Shown: positions 1-7,498 of the stretch, in pieces
How the letters are laid out: each line of letters starts with the position of its first letter
How positions within the stretch are numbered: position 1 is the first letter of the stretch
From: Armatimonadota bacterium
GTDB lineage: Bacteria; Sysuimicrobiota; Sysuimicrobiia; Sysuimicrobiales; Humicultoraceae
Length of the DNA stretch: 64,000 nucleotides
Direction of reading: 5' to 3'
Assembly: GCA_031459855.1 (NCBI GenBank)
Contig: JAVKHP010000001.1
Location: 2,246,906 to 2,310,905 of the forward strand
The notes under the pieces: generated by a model
Database searches by the model: none
What the model saw: the letters and a program-made list of their open reading frames with translations, nothing else
Told to the model about the DNA's origin: nothing
Made by a program: the position numbers and the translations under genes

Positions 1-25
1 CCTCGCGTGGAGCCGCCTCGCGTGG
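1..25. repeat. 15-bp tandem duplication at the window edge
   Basis: Two copies of a 15-bp unit beginning CCTCGCGTGG start at positions 1 and 16. The array may continue to the left of the window. It lies just downstream of the stop codon of the minus-strand glycosyltransferase ending at 43. It is one of several short duplications next to gene ends in this window. Confidence 0.6.
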
Positions 26-42
26 CGACGTGGCCGAAGACC

Positions 43-1104
43 TCACCGGACGTCCTGCGGCGTCACGTGGCGCGGCCTCGGACGCATCGACGCGCCCCGT
101 CCTTCCCCGGATCCCGCCACAGGCGCCGGTCGCCGCCACGCGCCGAACACGCCCTCGTAGTACGCGCGCCACAGCAGGTGGTTGTAGACCTCGCCCGCGA
201 CCGCCAGCAGGCCCAGGCGTTCTGCCAGCCGCAGCACCGGCAGCAGCGGCGCCGTGAGCAGCCCGCTGCGGTAGACCAGCCACTTGACCGGCAGCAGCAC
301 GGGCAGGATCTCCAGGAACAGCCCCAACCGCCACGCCCGCCCGTGCTTGCGCCAGAAGTACACCGCCCCGTCCCCGGCCTGGCGCATCTTCTCACACAGG
401 TCGTCCAGCGTCTGCACGTGATGGTGGTAGGCGAGCGCCGCCGGCTCGTAGCGCAGCACGACCCCGTCGCGGACCAGGCGGTAGGCCAGCTCGATGTCCT
501 CCCAGCCGTAGCCGCGAAACGCCTCGTCGAAGCCGCCGGCGCGATGGAACGCCGCGGCGTCGACGGAGAAGTTGCGGGTGACGACGTGGTAGGGCGAGAG
601 GCCCTCGCGGCGGCGCCGCGTGGTATCGAGCGCCACGCGGTGGGTGGCGCGCATGAAGAAGGTCGCCAGGCTCGCCGGGTCGGTGGCCAGCCGTCCCTGT
701 ACCCCCAGGCCCGGGCGCCCGGCGTGGTGCGCCAGGTGCGCGCGCACCAGCCCGGGCGTCGCCAGGATGTCGGCGTCGAGGAACAACAGCACGCGGCCCC
801 GGGCTTCCCGGGCGCCGTAGTTGCGCGCGGCAGCCCGACCGCGGGGTGGCTGCCGGACGACGCGCACGGGTGCTGGCCCCGCCATCCCCTCGAGGGAATC
901 GCACGAGCCGTCCATCGACCCGTCGTCGACGACCACGACCTCGAACGTCCCCGGCGCAGCCTCCTGGGCCTGTAGCGCCCGCACCGCGCGGTGCAGTGTG
1001 GCCCCGGCGTTGCGGGCCGGGATGACCACCGAGAGCTGTGGCGCAGCCGGCGCAGGAACAGGGTCCGGGGCAGCCTGCGTGACCTGCAGGGAGGGGCGCG
1101 CCAT
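43..1104 (-). CDS. Family 2 glycosyltransferase
   Basis: A predicted cytoplasmic, membrane-associated sugar transferase of 353 residues. The GT-A fold is clear: the strand LSVVIPARNAG starts near residue 24, VVVVDDGS lies near 56-63, the metal/nucleotide DxD-type motif LFLDADI is near 107-113, and the C-terminal GT2 motif GYGWEDIEL is near 199-206. A hydrophobic C-terminal stretch (near 240-290) may anchor it to the membrane. The ATG at 1104 is 2 bases after the stop of the upstream ABC exporter, so the two are probably one transcript. The neighbouring MsbA-like exporter and LpxB-related gene suggest a role in an envelope glycolipid or glycan. The sugar donor and acceptor cannot be read from sequence. 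The last 20 residues are basic and low complexity. Confidence 0.85.
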   Translation of the reverse strand: MARPSLQVTQAAPDPVPAPAAPQLSVVIPARNAGATLHRAVRALQAQEAAPGTFEVVVVDDGSMDGSCDSLEGMAGPAPVRVVRQPPRGRAAARNYGAREARGRVLLFLDADILATPGLVRAHLAHHAGRPGLGVQGRLATDPASLATFFMRATHRVALDTTRRRREGLSPYHVVTRNFSVDAAAFHRAGGFDEAFRGYGWEDIELAYRLVRDGVVLRYEPAALAYHHHVQTLDDLCEKMRQAGDGAVYFWRKHGRAWRLGLFLEILPVLLPVKWLVYRSGLLTAPLLPVLRLAERLGLLAVAGEVYNHLLWRAYYEGVFGAWRRPAPVAGSGEGRGASMRPRPRHVTPQDVR

Positions 1105-1106
1105 AG

Positions 1107-2897
1107 CTACGGCTGGGACACTGCCGCACGCTCCACAGCCGGGAGGTCCAGCATCTGCAGGCGGAGCAGCCGGGCGTAGATCCCGTCGCGGGCCACCAGC
1201 TCGTCGTGGCGGCCCTCTTCGACCACGGTCCCCTGGTCGAGCACCACGATCCGGTCTGCGGTGCGCACCGTCGAGAGGCGATGGGCGATGATGAAGGTCG
1301 TACGGCCCCGGGTGATGCGCTCCATCGCCTCCTGGATGAGGGCCTCCGATTCGCTGTCCAGCGCCGAGGTGGCCTCGTCGAGGATCAGCAGGCGCGGGGC
1401 GTTCAGCAGCGCCCGGGCGATGGCCAGCCGCTGGCGCTGGCCTCCGGACAGCTGCAGCCCGTCGTCGCCCAGCAGCGTCTCGTAGCCCTGCGGCAGGGCC
1501 ATGATGAAGTCGTGGGCGTTGGCCGCCCGCGCCGCCGCGGTGACCTCGTCCAGGGTGGCGTCGGGGCGGGCGTAGGCGATGTTGTCGCGCACGGTCCCCC
1601 GAAAGAGCACCGTCTCCTGCGGTACCAGCCCGATCTGCCGGCGCAACGACCGCACTTTCACCCGGCGGAGATCGTGGCCGTCGATCTCCACCGTGCCCGT
1701 GGTGGGATCGTAGAAGCGCGCCAGCAGGTTGACCAGCGTGGTCTTGCCGGCGCCGCTCGTCCCCACCAGCGCCACGCGTTCCCCCGGCCGCGCCTCCAGC
1801 GACACGTCGCGCAACACCCACTGCCCGGGCTCGTAGGCGAAGGAGACCTGGTGGAACCGCACGTGGCCGACGATGGGCGGCAGCGCCACCGCCCCGGGGG
1901 CGTCGCCGGGCGCTTCCGGTTCTTCCAGCAACGTCCGCACGCGCGCGAACGCGCCCAGGGCCTGGCGCAGGCCGGCGTAGTGGCGTACCAGCGCCTGCGC
2001 CGGCTCGATGGCCAGCGCCACGTAGGCCAGGAACGCCACCAGCGCGCCGGCGGTCAGGTGGCCTGCCGTGACCCGCTGCCCGCCAACCCACAGCACGATC
2101 AAGGCGCCGAACGCGGTGAGGAAACTGGTCACCGGGACCTGGATCGCGATCATCCGGGCGATCTTGAGGTTGGCGCGGAACGTCCGCTCGTTCACCTGGC
2201 GGAAGCGACCGATCTCGCGATCCTCGCTGGCGAAGGCCCGGATGATGCGGGCGCCGACGAACGCCTCCCGGATCAGCCCGGCCAGGCCCGCCACGTGCTC
2301 CTGCGCCCGGGTGGCCGTGCCCTGGATCTCGCGGCCGAACGCCCGGGCCAGCAGCAGCACCGCGGGAATGATCAGGGCGATCACCGCCGCCAGCTGCCAG
2401 TCGATCCACAGGAGCATCGCCACGATGCCCCCCAGCATGAGCGTCGTGCTCGCCGCGTCCACCACGCCGCCCAGCAGCTCCGTCTGCACCAGCTGCGTGT
2501 CCTGCAGGCTGCGGGCGATGGCGTCGCCCGACTGCCACACGGCGAACCGCGCCAGCGACCACCGCTGGATCCGGGCGAACAGGTCCTGGCGCAGGTCGGC
2601 GGTGATGCGGTGGCTCATGTAGTACGTGGCGTAGAGCTGGACGAACAGCGCTACGCTGCGGACCCCGAACAGTCCCAGCATCACCAGCGCCGCGCGGTTG
2701 AGCACCGCGAAGTCGCGCGTCGCGATCAGCCGGTCGATGAGGCCGCCGGCGTAGCTCGGGGCGACGAGGTTCGCAGCGGTCACGAGCGCCATGGCCACGA
2801 GCGCCGTGACCAGATGCCCCAGGTAAGCGCGCACGTAGCCGGCCAGGCACGCCAGATCGCTGGTACCTGCCGTGCCCGCGCCGCGGTGTGCGCTCAC
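1107..2897 (-). CDS. MsbA-like ABC exporter (fused membrane and ATPase domains)
   Basis: A homodimeric type IV ABC half-transporter of 596 residues, the usual size for MsbA and related lipid or drug exporters. Six membrane helices occupy roughly residues 25-310. The ATPase domain follows with Walker A GTSGAGKTT (379-387), signature LSGGQ (483-487) and Walker B LLILDEATSALD (503-514). The start is a GTG at 2897 with GGAGG a few bases upstream. It lies between a family 2 glycosyltransferase (2 bases downstream) and an LpxB-related gene (22 bases upstream) on the same strand. Flipping of a glycolipid across the inner membrane is therefore the most likely job, but the sequence does not exclude drug or peptide export. 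Confidence 0.9.
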   Translation of the reverse strand: MSAHRGAGTAGTSDLACLAGYVRAYLGHLVTALVAMALVTAANLVAPSYAGGLIDRLIATRDFAVLNRAALVMLGLFGVRSVALFVQLYATYYMSHRITADLRQDLFARIQRWSLARFAVWQSGDAIARSLQDTQLVQTELLGGVVDAASTTLMLGGIVAMLLWIDWQLAAVIALIIPAVLLLARAFGREIQGTATRAQEHVAGLAGLIREAFVGARIIRAFASEDREIGRFRQVNERTFRANLKIARMIAIQVPVTSFLTAFGALIVLWVGGQRVTAGHLTAGALVAFLAYVALAIEPAQALVRHYAGLRQALGAFARVRTLLEEPEAPGDAPGAVALPPIVGHVRFHQVSFAYEPGQWVLRDVSLEARPGERVALVGTSGAGKTTLVNLLARFYDPTTGTVEIDGHDLRRVKVRSLRRQIGLVPQETVLFRGTVRDNIAYARPDATLDEVTAAARAANAHDFIMALPQGYETLLGDDGLQLSGGQRQRLAIARALLNAPRLLILDEATSALDSESEALIQEAMERITRGRTTFIIAHRLSTVRTADRIVVLDQGTVVEEGRHDELVARDGIYARLLRLQMLDLPAVERAAVSQP

Positions 2898-2919
2898 CGT
2901 GTCCTCCGCCTGCAGTCCC

Positions 2920-4122
2920 TCACGCCGTCCCCCACACCGGCCGCAGGGTCTCCACGATCCGACGCGACGCGCCCGCCTCTGCCGGGATCACCGTCAGGGC
3001 CTCGGCCAGCGCCTGCCGCGCCGCCGGGTCGCGCAGCAGGCGGGCCGCCTCGGCGGCGACCTGGGCCGGCGTCACGGCGCCGACCAGCTCGGGCATGATG
3101 CGTCGGCGCGCCCACATGTTGGGCAGCGCCACGTAGGGTGCCCGCCGCAGGTACTGCCGGGCCAGGAAGAGCTTCAACGCCGGGCCTACGGCCGGGATGC
3201 GGCTCAGCCACTCGATGGCGCCCTCGGCGGGAATCTGCACCGAGAACGTCGTGGGGAGCACGACGATGCTGGGAATGCGGAGCAGCGCCAGCTCCAGCGT
3301 GTTCGTCCCCGGCAAGGTCAGCACCAGGGCGGCACCCGCGATGGCCGCCCAGCCCGCGCCGTCGACGCGCACGCCGGCGGCATCCAGCCGCGGGCGGTAC
3401 CGCGCGACGAGTGCGTCGCGCACCGCGGGCGAGACGAACGGCGAAACGACGATCACCGGCTCCACGTCCGGCACCTGCGCGCGCAACGTGGCCGCGGTCT
3501 CCACCCAGAACGGGAAGAACGCCGAGAAGACCGTGTCCCGGCTGCCGGCCAGGAACGCCACGCGCAGGCCAGACGCCCGCACCGACGCCAGACGGCCGCG
3601 CACGGCCTCCAGGGCGTCGCGGCGGGGGTCGCCGGTGATGGTGACCTTCGCCGCGGGCACGCCCCGGCGGCGCAGCCGGTCGGCGATGGCCTCGGTGGGC
3701 ACGAAGATCCGCTCGTAGGCCCGATGCTGGCGGGCGATGTGCGCCCGCTCCACGAACGCGAACGCCCGGGCGCGCCACCGCCGCGTCAGGCGCCGCGAGT
3801 ACCAGAAGTCGCCGCCCACATGCAGCACCGCCACCCGATCTGCAGGCCGCCAGTCGTGCAGTCCCAGGCCCAGGCGCAGCGTGGCCCGCGGGTCGAGCAC
3901 GCGGTCGAACACGCCCGCCGCCGCGGCGGCCGCCGCCTCCTGCCCGCTGGCGAACTGGCACGGCGGCAGGCACAGGTGCACCGCCAGCGCACGTCCGACC
4001 GCCTGGGCCCAGCGCCGCGCCTCGGCGGCGATCGGCACGGCCCAGCCGGCCACTTCGCCGGGGCCGTTGCCCACGATCACCAGCGCGTGGCGCGCCCCGT
4101 TTCCAGACGCGTGCTCTTTCAT
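2920..4122 (-). CDS. LpxB-related (lipid-A-disaccharide synthase-like) glycosyltransferase
   Basis: A 400-residue protein resembling the GT-B fold of lipid A disaccharide synthase and related proteins. The N-terminal motif IVGNGPGEVAGW (near residues 16-27) matches the glycine-rich loop of LpxB-related proteins. The C-terminal half has LTLPGTNTLELALLRIPSIVV and PNMWARRRIMPELV, typical of the nucleotide-sugar side of this family. Classical LpxB joins UDP-diacylglucosamine to lipid X, but many relatives in diderm Terrabacteria have no proven substrate. The ATG at 4122 is chosen because the conserved N-terminus begins within 20 residues. Its ribosome site (GGAGGAG) is unusually close to the ATG and is the last unit of a tandem array of similar sequences. 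It is probably cotranscribed with the exporter and glycosyltransferase downstream. Confidence 0.8.
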   Translation of the reverse strand: MKEHASGNGARHALVIVGNGPGEVAGWAVPIAAEARRWAQAVGRALAVHLCLPPCQFASGQEAAAAAAAGVFDRVLDPRATLRLGLGLHDWRPADRVAVLHVGGDFWYSRRLTRRWRARAFAFVERAHIARQHRAYERIFVPTEAIADRLRRRGVPAAKVTITGDPRRDALEAVRGRLASVRASGLRVAFLAGSRDTVFSAFFPFWVETAATLRAQVPDVEPVIVVSPFVSPAVRDALVARYRPRLDAAGVRVDGAGWAAIAGAALVLTLPGTNTLELALLRIPSIVVLPTTFSVQIPAEGAIEWLSRIPAVGPALKLFLARQYLRRAPYVALPNMWARRRIMPELVGAVTPAQVAAEAARLLRDPAARQALAEALTVIPAEAGASRRIVETLRPVWGTA

Positions 4123-4241
4123 GCTCCTCCGCTCATACTCCTCGACTCATCCCTCGGTTCATCTCCTCGGCCCATCCCCTCGACCCATCCCCTCGGCCCA
4201 TCTCCTCGACCTATCTCCTCGACTCATACTCCTCGGCCCAT
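4120..4241 (-). repeat. Tandem 12-14 bp repeats resembling ribosome site plus ATG
   Basis: Read on the minus strand, this is about ten consecutive units of 12-14 bases, each close to CCGAGGAGATGGG. CAT triplets (ATG on the minus strand) start at 4120, 4134, 4148, 4160, 4173, 4186, 4199, 4225 and 4239, with an ATA in the same place at 4212. The unit nearest the gene supplies its start codon at 4122. More degenerate copies may continue to about 4365. The periodicity suggests slippage expansion of a ribosome binding and start region. Confidence 0.8.
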
Positions 4242-4457
4242 ATCCGCGCCTACTCCTCGCTCGTGCTCCTCGGCCAATATCCTCGCCTCGTCTTCCTGCG
4301 CAACATACCTTGCCAAGGTTCCTCCGCCTGACATGCCTCCACCCGGTATTCCTTCGCCTCATGCCCCTCCGGTCGCCCGTCCGCGGTCGGTGCGCCCGTG
4401 CGCTGGAAGCGGGCAACGCGCCGGCCCGTGCCACGGCCGCACGCGGCGTCTCCGTCT
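4242..4457. other. Intergenic stretch with degenerate repeat tail
   Basis: Together with the preceding array this forms a 335-base gap between the LpxB-related gene and the HEPN gene. It contains decayed copies of the same purine-rich minus-strand repeat up to about 4365, then ordinary GC-rich sequence. I see no gene, terminator or convincing promoter here. Confidence 0.5.
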
Positions 4458-4874
4458 TTAGTGTCCGATCAGCCGGTCGCACCAGTGCGCCACGAACTCC
4501 GCATCCTCCAGCGCCAGGGCGGCGTCGTGTTCCCCGTAGAGGTCCTGGGGCGCCCTTGCGGTGGCTTCGTCGCCGTAGAAGCTCCGTTCGCGCTCGCGGC
4601 CCAGGCGACGAGAGATCGCGACGAACCGGTCGAGGTGCGCGCGAAACGCAGCGGGGAACCGGCTCTGGTGATCGACCAGCGCATCCCCGACGTCGCGGAC
4701 TCCCGGGACCTCCACGCCCGCCCAGCGCAACGCCGCCTTGAGGGCCAGATCCACCGCTTCCTGCGCCCGGCGGACGACCAGGTTCCACACGCCCCGGGCG
4801 TGCAGGTCCCGTGCCTCGGCCAGGATGGCGCGCGCCTGGCGGAGGTGGGCTTCGGCCATCTCGTGGTTGGTCAC
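4458..4874 (-). CDS. HEPN-domain protein of an MNT/HEPN pair
   Basis: A 138-residue all-helical protein. The helix VVRRAQEAVDLALKAALRW is the typical HEPN core, and the C-terminal part carries RERERSFYGDE. In characterised MNT/HEPN toxin-antitoxin systems HEPN is an RNase using an R-x(4-6)-H motif, and the partner nucleotidyltransferase silences it by adding AMP to a nearby tyrosine. Here I see arginine and tyrosine but no histidine at the expected spacing, so RNase activity is uncertain. The GTG start at 4874 overlaps the stop of the nucleotidyltransferase gene (GTGA), indicating coupled translation and a real pair. Lengths fit the family. Confidence 0.75.
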   Translation of the reverse strand: MTNHEMAEAHLRQARAILAEARDLHARGVWNLVVRRAQEAVDLALKAALRWAGVEVPGVRDVGDALVDHQSRFPAAFRAHLDRFVAISRRLGRERERSFYGDEATARAPQDLYGEHDAALALEDAEFVAHWCDRLIGH

Positions 4875-5404
4875 AGCTCGAAGATCTCCCCCGGCCGAAA
4901 GTCGGGCTTGAGGTCCCAGTACCATGCCTGGCCCCTGCGGACGCGGCGGGCCCCCAACGCCGCAAGACGCTCCCGAAGCCGTCCGAGGACCCCCGCAAAG
5001 AAGCCGTCACGGTCGTACAGCAGGTCCGCGTCCTCCACCATGTCGAGGTAGAGGGGGGTGATCCGCTGCGCCTCCTCCGGCGTCTTGAGGATGGGACGGA
5101 CGTCGGTCACGATCCCCTCGCGGCGTAAGCGCACGCGCTCAGGCTCGATGCACGCGTCGGCCGCCTGGAGCACGTCGTGGCGGGCCAGCTGGGAGGGCGG
5201 CAGTCCTTCGACCACGAGCAGCAGGTCGATGTCGGACACCGGGCCTGCCTCGCCCCTGGCCACCGACCCGAAGAGGACTGCCGAGACCAACGCCGGCCCC
5301 GCGCTCTCCTGGAGGGCAGCCACGTACAGCCTGGCCAGGTCGCGGAGCCGCTGCGCGAGCTCCGGACCGTGAGGGCGGGTCCCCGCGTGCATCGGTCTTA
5401 CCAT
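4871..5404 (-). CDS. MNT-type nucleotidyltransferase, antitoxin partner of HEPN
   Basis: A 177-residue minimal nucleotidyltransferase. The signature GSVARGEAGPVSDIDLLLVV contains GSxARGE and the DxD metal pair needed for nucleotide transfer. In studied pairs this enzyme adenylylates the HEPN protein, so it acts as the antitoxin. The ATG at 5404 (MVRPM) is chosen; a second ATG at 5392 is equally possible, because a -10-like TATGAT lies directly upstream of 5404 and could give a very short leader. The stop overlaps the HEPN start. A 14-base direct repeat upstream may be its operator. Confidence 0.8.
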   Translation of the reverse strand: MVRPMHAGTRPHGPELAQRLRDLARLYVAALQESAGPALVSAVLFGSVARGEAGPVSDIDLLLVVEGLPPSQLARHDVLQAADACIEPERVRLRREGIVTDVRPILKTPEEAQRITPLYLDMVEDADLLYDRDGFFAGVLGRLRERLAALGARRVRRGQAWYWDLKPDFRPGEIFEL

Positions 5405-5409
5405 ATCAT

Positions 5410-5464
5410 ACCCGCGTGAAGATACCCGTACTTCGTCTGCCGATGCCCGCACCCGCGTGACGAT
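5410..5464. promoter_or_regulatory. 14-base direct repeat, candidate operator of the MNT/HEPN pair
   Basis: ACCCGCGTGAAGAT-like sequence occurs at 5410-5423 and again at 5451-5464 (ACCCGCGTGACGAT), 41 bases apart and differing at one or two positions. It lies immediately upstream of the nucleotidyltransferase start. Toxin-antitoxin operons are often autoregulated through such sites, but binding here is inference. Confidence 0.35.
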
Positions 5465-5788
5465 GTTTGCGCCCATGCAGCGGTGCCCCTCCGTGCCAGC
5501 CTCTCCCACCCGCGGTGGCTGCGATGGCGCTTCCCCGGCGCGTGCACGGCCCAGACCTCCGCCGCATGGCGGCACAACGCATCCGCGACGCCCCGTGGCG
5601 CGACGCCGCCGCGCAGCGAGGCCCCGCGCAGCGACGTCCCACACAGCGACGTCCCGTGCGGCGAAGCTCCCGCAAGAGTGCGCCGGTGGCAGGAACGACC
5701 CTCAGGCACCCGAATACCGCGAGAAGGTCGCGCGCGTAGAGCCCGCACCTGAGGACCACGGGACTGCGACCGCTCGGAGAGGTGTGGT
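5465..5788. other. Intergenic stretch between divergent MNT/HEPN and OstA genes
   Basis: This is the rest of a 384-base divergent gap. It contains a fourfold 15-bp tandem repeat and otherwise GC-rich sequence without a convincing gene or sigma-70 promoter. Short open frames here overlap each other on both strands and show no recognisable family. Confidence 0.5.
5609..5668. repeat. Fourfold 15-bp tandem repeat
   Basis: Four adjacent 15-base units start at 5609, 5624, 5639 and 5654. They follow the consensus CCGCGCAGCGACGTC, with the last copy most diverged. The array is intergenic, about 120 bases upstream of the OstA-family gene. A period divisible by three means it would keep reading frame if translated, but no coding function is evident. 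Confidence 0.75.
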
Positions 5789-7303
5789 GTGCGGTGGAGC
5801 CTGTTGCTGGCGCTCGGGCTGGTCCTAATCGTCGCCGGACGCGCCAGCGCCCAACCGATCCCGATCACGGTGGAGGCCGACGTCATCACCTATGACGCCG
5901 TCCAGCAGGTCGTCACCGCGCAGGGCAACGTTCGGGCCATGTTCCGCCGCTACCGGCTGACCGCTGACGCCGCCCGCGTGGACCTGCGGACCGGCGTGGT
6001 CACCGCGCGCGGCCGCGTTTTGCTGGTCGATGCCGAGGGCCGCCAGCTACGGGGCGCGGCGTTGACGTACAACAGCCGCACCGAGCAGGGCGTCCTCGAG
6101 CCGGTCGAGGGGCACTTCGAGCAGCGGGTGTACCTGCGCGGACAGCGGCTGGAGGCGGCGCCGACGCTGCTGGTGGCGCACGAGGCGACGGTGACCCCCT
6201 GCGACCCCGCGCAGCCGCTCTTCCGCGTGGTCGCCCGCCGCATCGAGATCGTCCCCGACCGCGAGGTCGTCGCGCATGACGCCAGCCTCTACCTGGGCAC
6301 CCGACGTCTGGTGACGCTTCCCCGGTACGAGATCTCGCTGCAGCCCCCGGAGGTGCGCACGCAGTTCCCGGGTTTCGGGGCCAACGCCGTCGAGGGCTTC
6401 TGGGCCGACTACCGGTTCCCGTTGCGCGTCGGCGCCGCTCGCGGGCGCGTCCACCTGCGGGCCGGGACCCTCACGGGCCTAGCGGGCCTGGCCACGCTCA
6501 CCTACGACGGGCCCCGCTACACCGCATCGTTTCGCGTCGGCCGCACCCAGACCGTGGACGACCGCCCGAGCTTCGATGGGTTGCGGTACGACGTGGCCGA
6601 GGTGCAGGTGGCCACCGCCAGCGCGCGCCTGGCGGGCCTGCCGTTCTCGTGGACCGCTACGGTGACCGGCGGCTGGTACAGTGAGCTCGCTACCGGCACC
6701 GCCACGACGCGCCTCGACGGCCAGCTTCGCCTGGTCACCGACGTCTTCCCGCTGGGCGAGCGGCTGACCGTGGCCGCCGTTGCGGGCATCCGCTTCTCCG
6801 CCTACGGCACCGGCGCGGTGCGGACCGTCGCCTCGTACGGGGCCACGCTGACCTACCGCCTCGACCGGTTCACGACCGCGACCCTGGGTTACGGCCGCGA
6901 CGTGGTGCGCGGCGTCACGCCGCTCCAGATCGACGTCATAGACCCCGCCGACACTCTCAGCGTGCGCGTGGCTCGCGTGGTGCCCGACCGCTACCGCATC
7001 GCCGCCGGCGTCGCCTGGAACGCCGCCCTGGCCGAGACCAAGTACAGTGCGTCCGTGAGCGTGGTCGTGGCGCCCCGGTGGGAGCTGGGCCTGGCCGCAG
7101 TGTACAACACGCGGCTGGCCGCCTTCGAGGATATCGACTACACTGTCCGGTGGGTCTGCGACTGCGTGGACGTGGTGGTGGGCTACCGCCAGATGCGCCA
7201 GCAGGTCGTGCTCGAGGTCGGACTGTTCGGCCTGCCCCCGCGAGGCGACCCGTTCGTGCCCCGCACGCCGCTGCCCATGCGCACCTTCGAGCCCCAGCAA
7301 TGA
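5789..7303 (+). CDS. OstA/LptD-like outer-membrane assembly protein
   Basis: A 504-residue exported protein. The N-terminus has a signal peptide (hydrophobic LLLALGLVLIVAG, probable cleavage near ASAQ). Next comes an OstA/LptA-type beta-jellyroll (residues about 27-130; VEADVITYDAVQQVVTAQGNV is characteristic), then beta-rich repeats typical of the LptD barrel region. LptD inserts lipopolysaccharide into the outer membrane; shorter LptD-like proteins occur in diderm Terrabacteria. A VCDC motif near the C-terminus could form a disulphide. The GTG start at 5789 is preceded by GGAGAGG. No lptABC genes are adjacent. Presence of this gene is the best local evidence for an outer membrane. Confidence 0.78.
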   Translation: MRWSLLLALGLVLIVAGRASAQPIPITVEADVITYDAVQQVVTAQGNVRAMFRRYRLTADAARVDLRTGVVTARGRVLLVDAEGRQLRGAALTYNSRTEQGVLEPVEGHFEQRVYLRGQRLEAAPTLLVAHEATVTPCDPAQPLFRVVARRIEIVPDREVVAHDASLYLGTRRLVTLPRYEISLQPPEVRTQFPGFGANAVEGFWADYRFPLRVGAARGRVHLRAGTLTGLAGLATLTYDGPRYTASFRVGRTQTVDDRPSFDGLRYDVAEVQVATASARLAGLPFSWTATVTGGWYSELATGTATTRLDGQLRLVTDVFPLGERLTVAAVAGIRFSAYGTGAVRTVASYGATLTYRLDRFTTATLGYGRDVVRGVTPLQIDVIDPADTLSVRVARVVPDRYRIAAGVAWNAALAETKYSASVSVVVAPRWELGLAAVYNTRLAAFEDIDYTVRWVCDCVDVVVGYRQMRQQVVLEVGLFGLPPRGDPFVPRTPLPMRTFEPQQ

Positions 7304-7398
7304 CCGGTGGCAGTCCACCCGTCGTGCCGTCAGTCGGGATTCCGGCTGGTATCGTTGCAGCGGCGGGTACCGCCAGCAATGACCGGTGGAGTCCGCCC
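7294..7398. repeat. Direct repeat spanning the OstA stop codon
   Basis: CCAGCAATGACCGGTGG at 7294-7310 recurs at 7373-7389, followed in both copies by AGTCC(A/G)CCCGT with one base of length difference. The first copy contains the TGA stop (7301-7303) of the OstA-family gene. The spacing between copies is about 79 bases. It looks like a duplication of the gene's 3-prime end. Confidence 0.75.
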
Positions 7399-7498
7399 GT
7401 GGCGCCGCGGCGCCGTCGGTACGCCGTGATGGTGTCCCGTCGTTCGAGGCGATTTCGGCCGCCGGGAGCAGAGGGAGGACCGTGGTGAGGACGTGGCC

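Noticed and set aside
1206..3098. 630-codon plus-strand frame across the ABC exporter
   Set aside because: It is antisense to the exporter, whose Walker and signature motifs are intact, and has no recognisable domain.
4120..4241. CRISPR array
   Set aside because: The units are only 12-14 bases, contiguous without spacers and have the purine-rich ribosome-site pattern; no cas gene is nearby.
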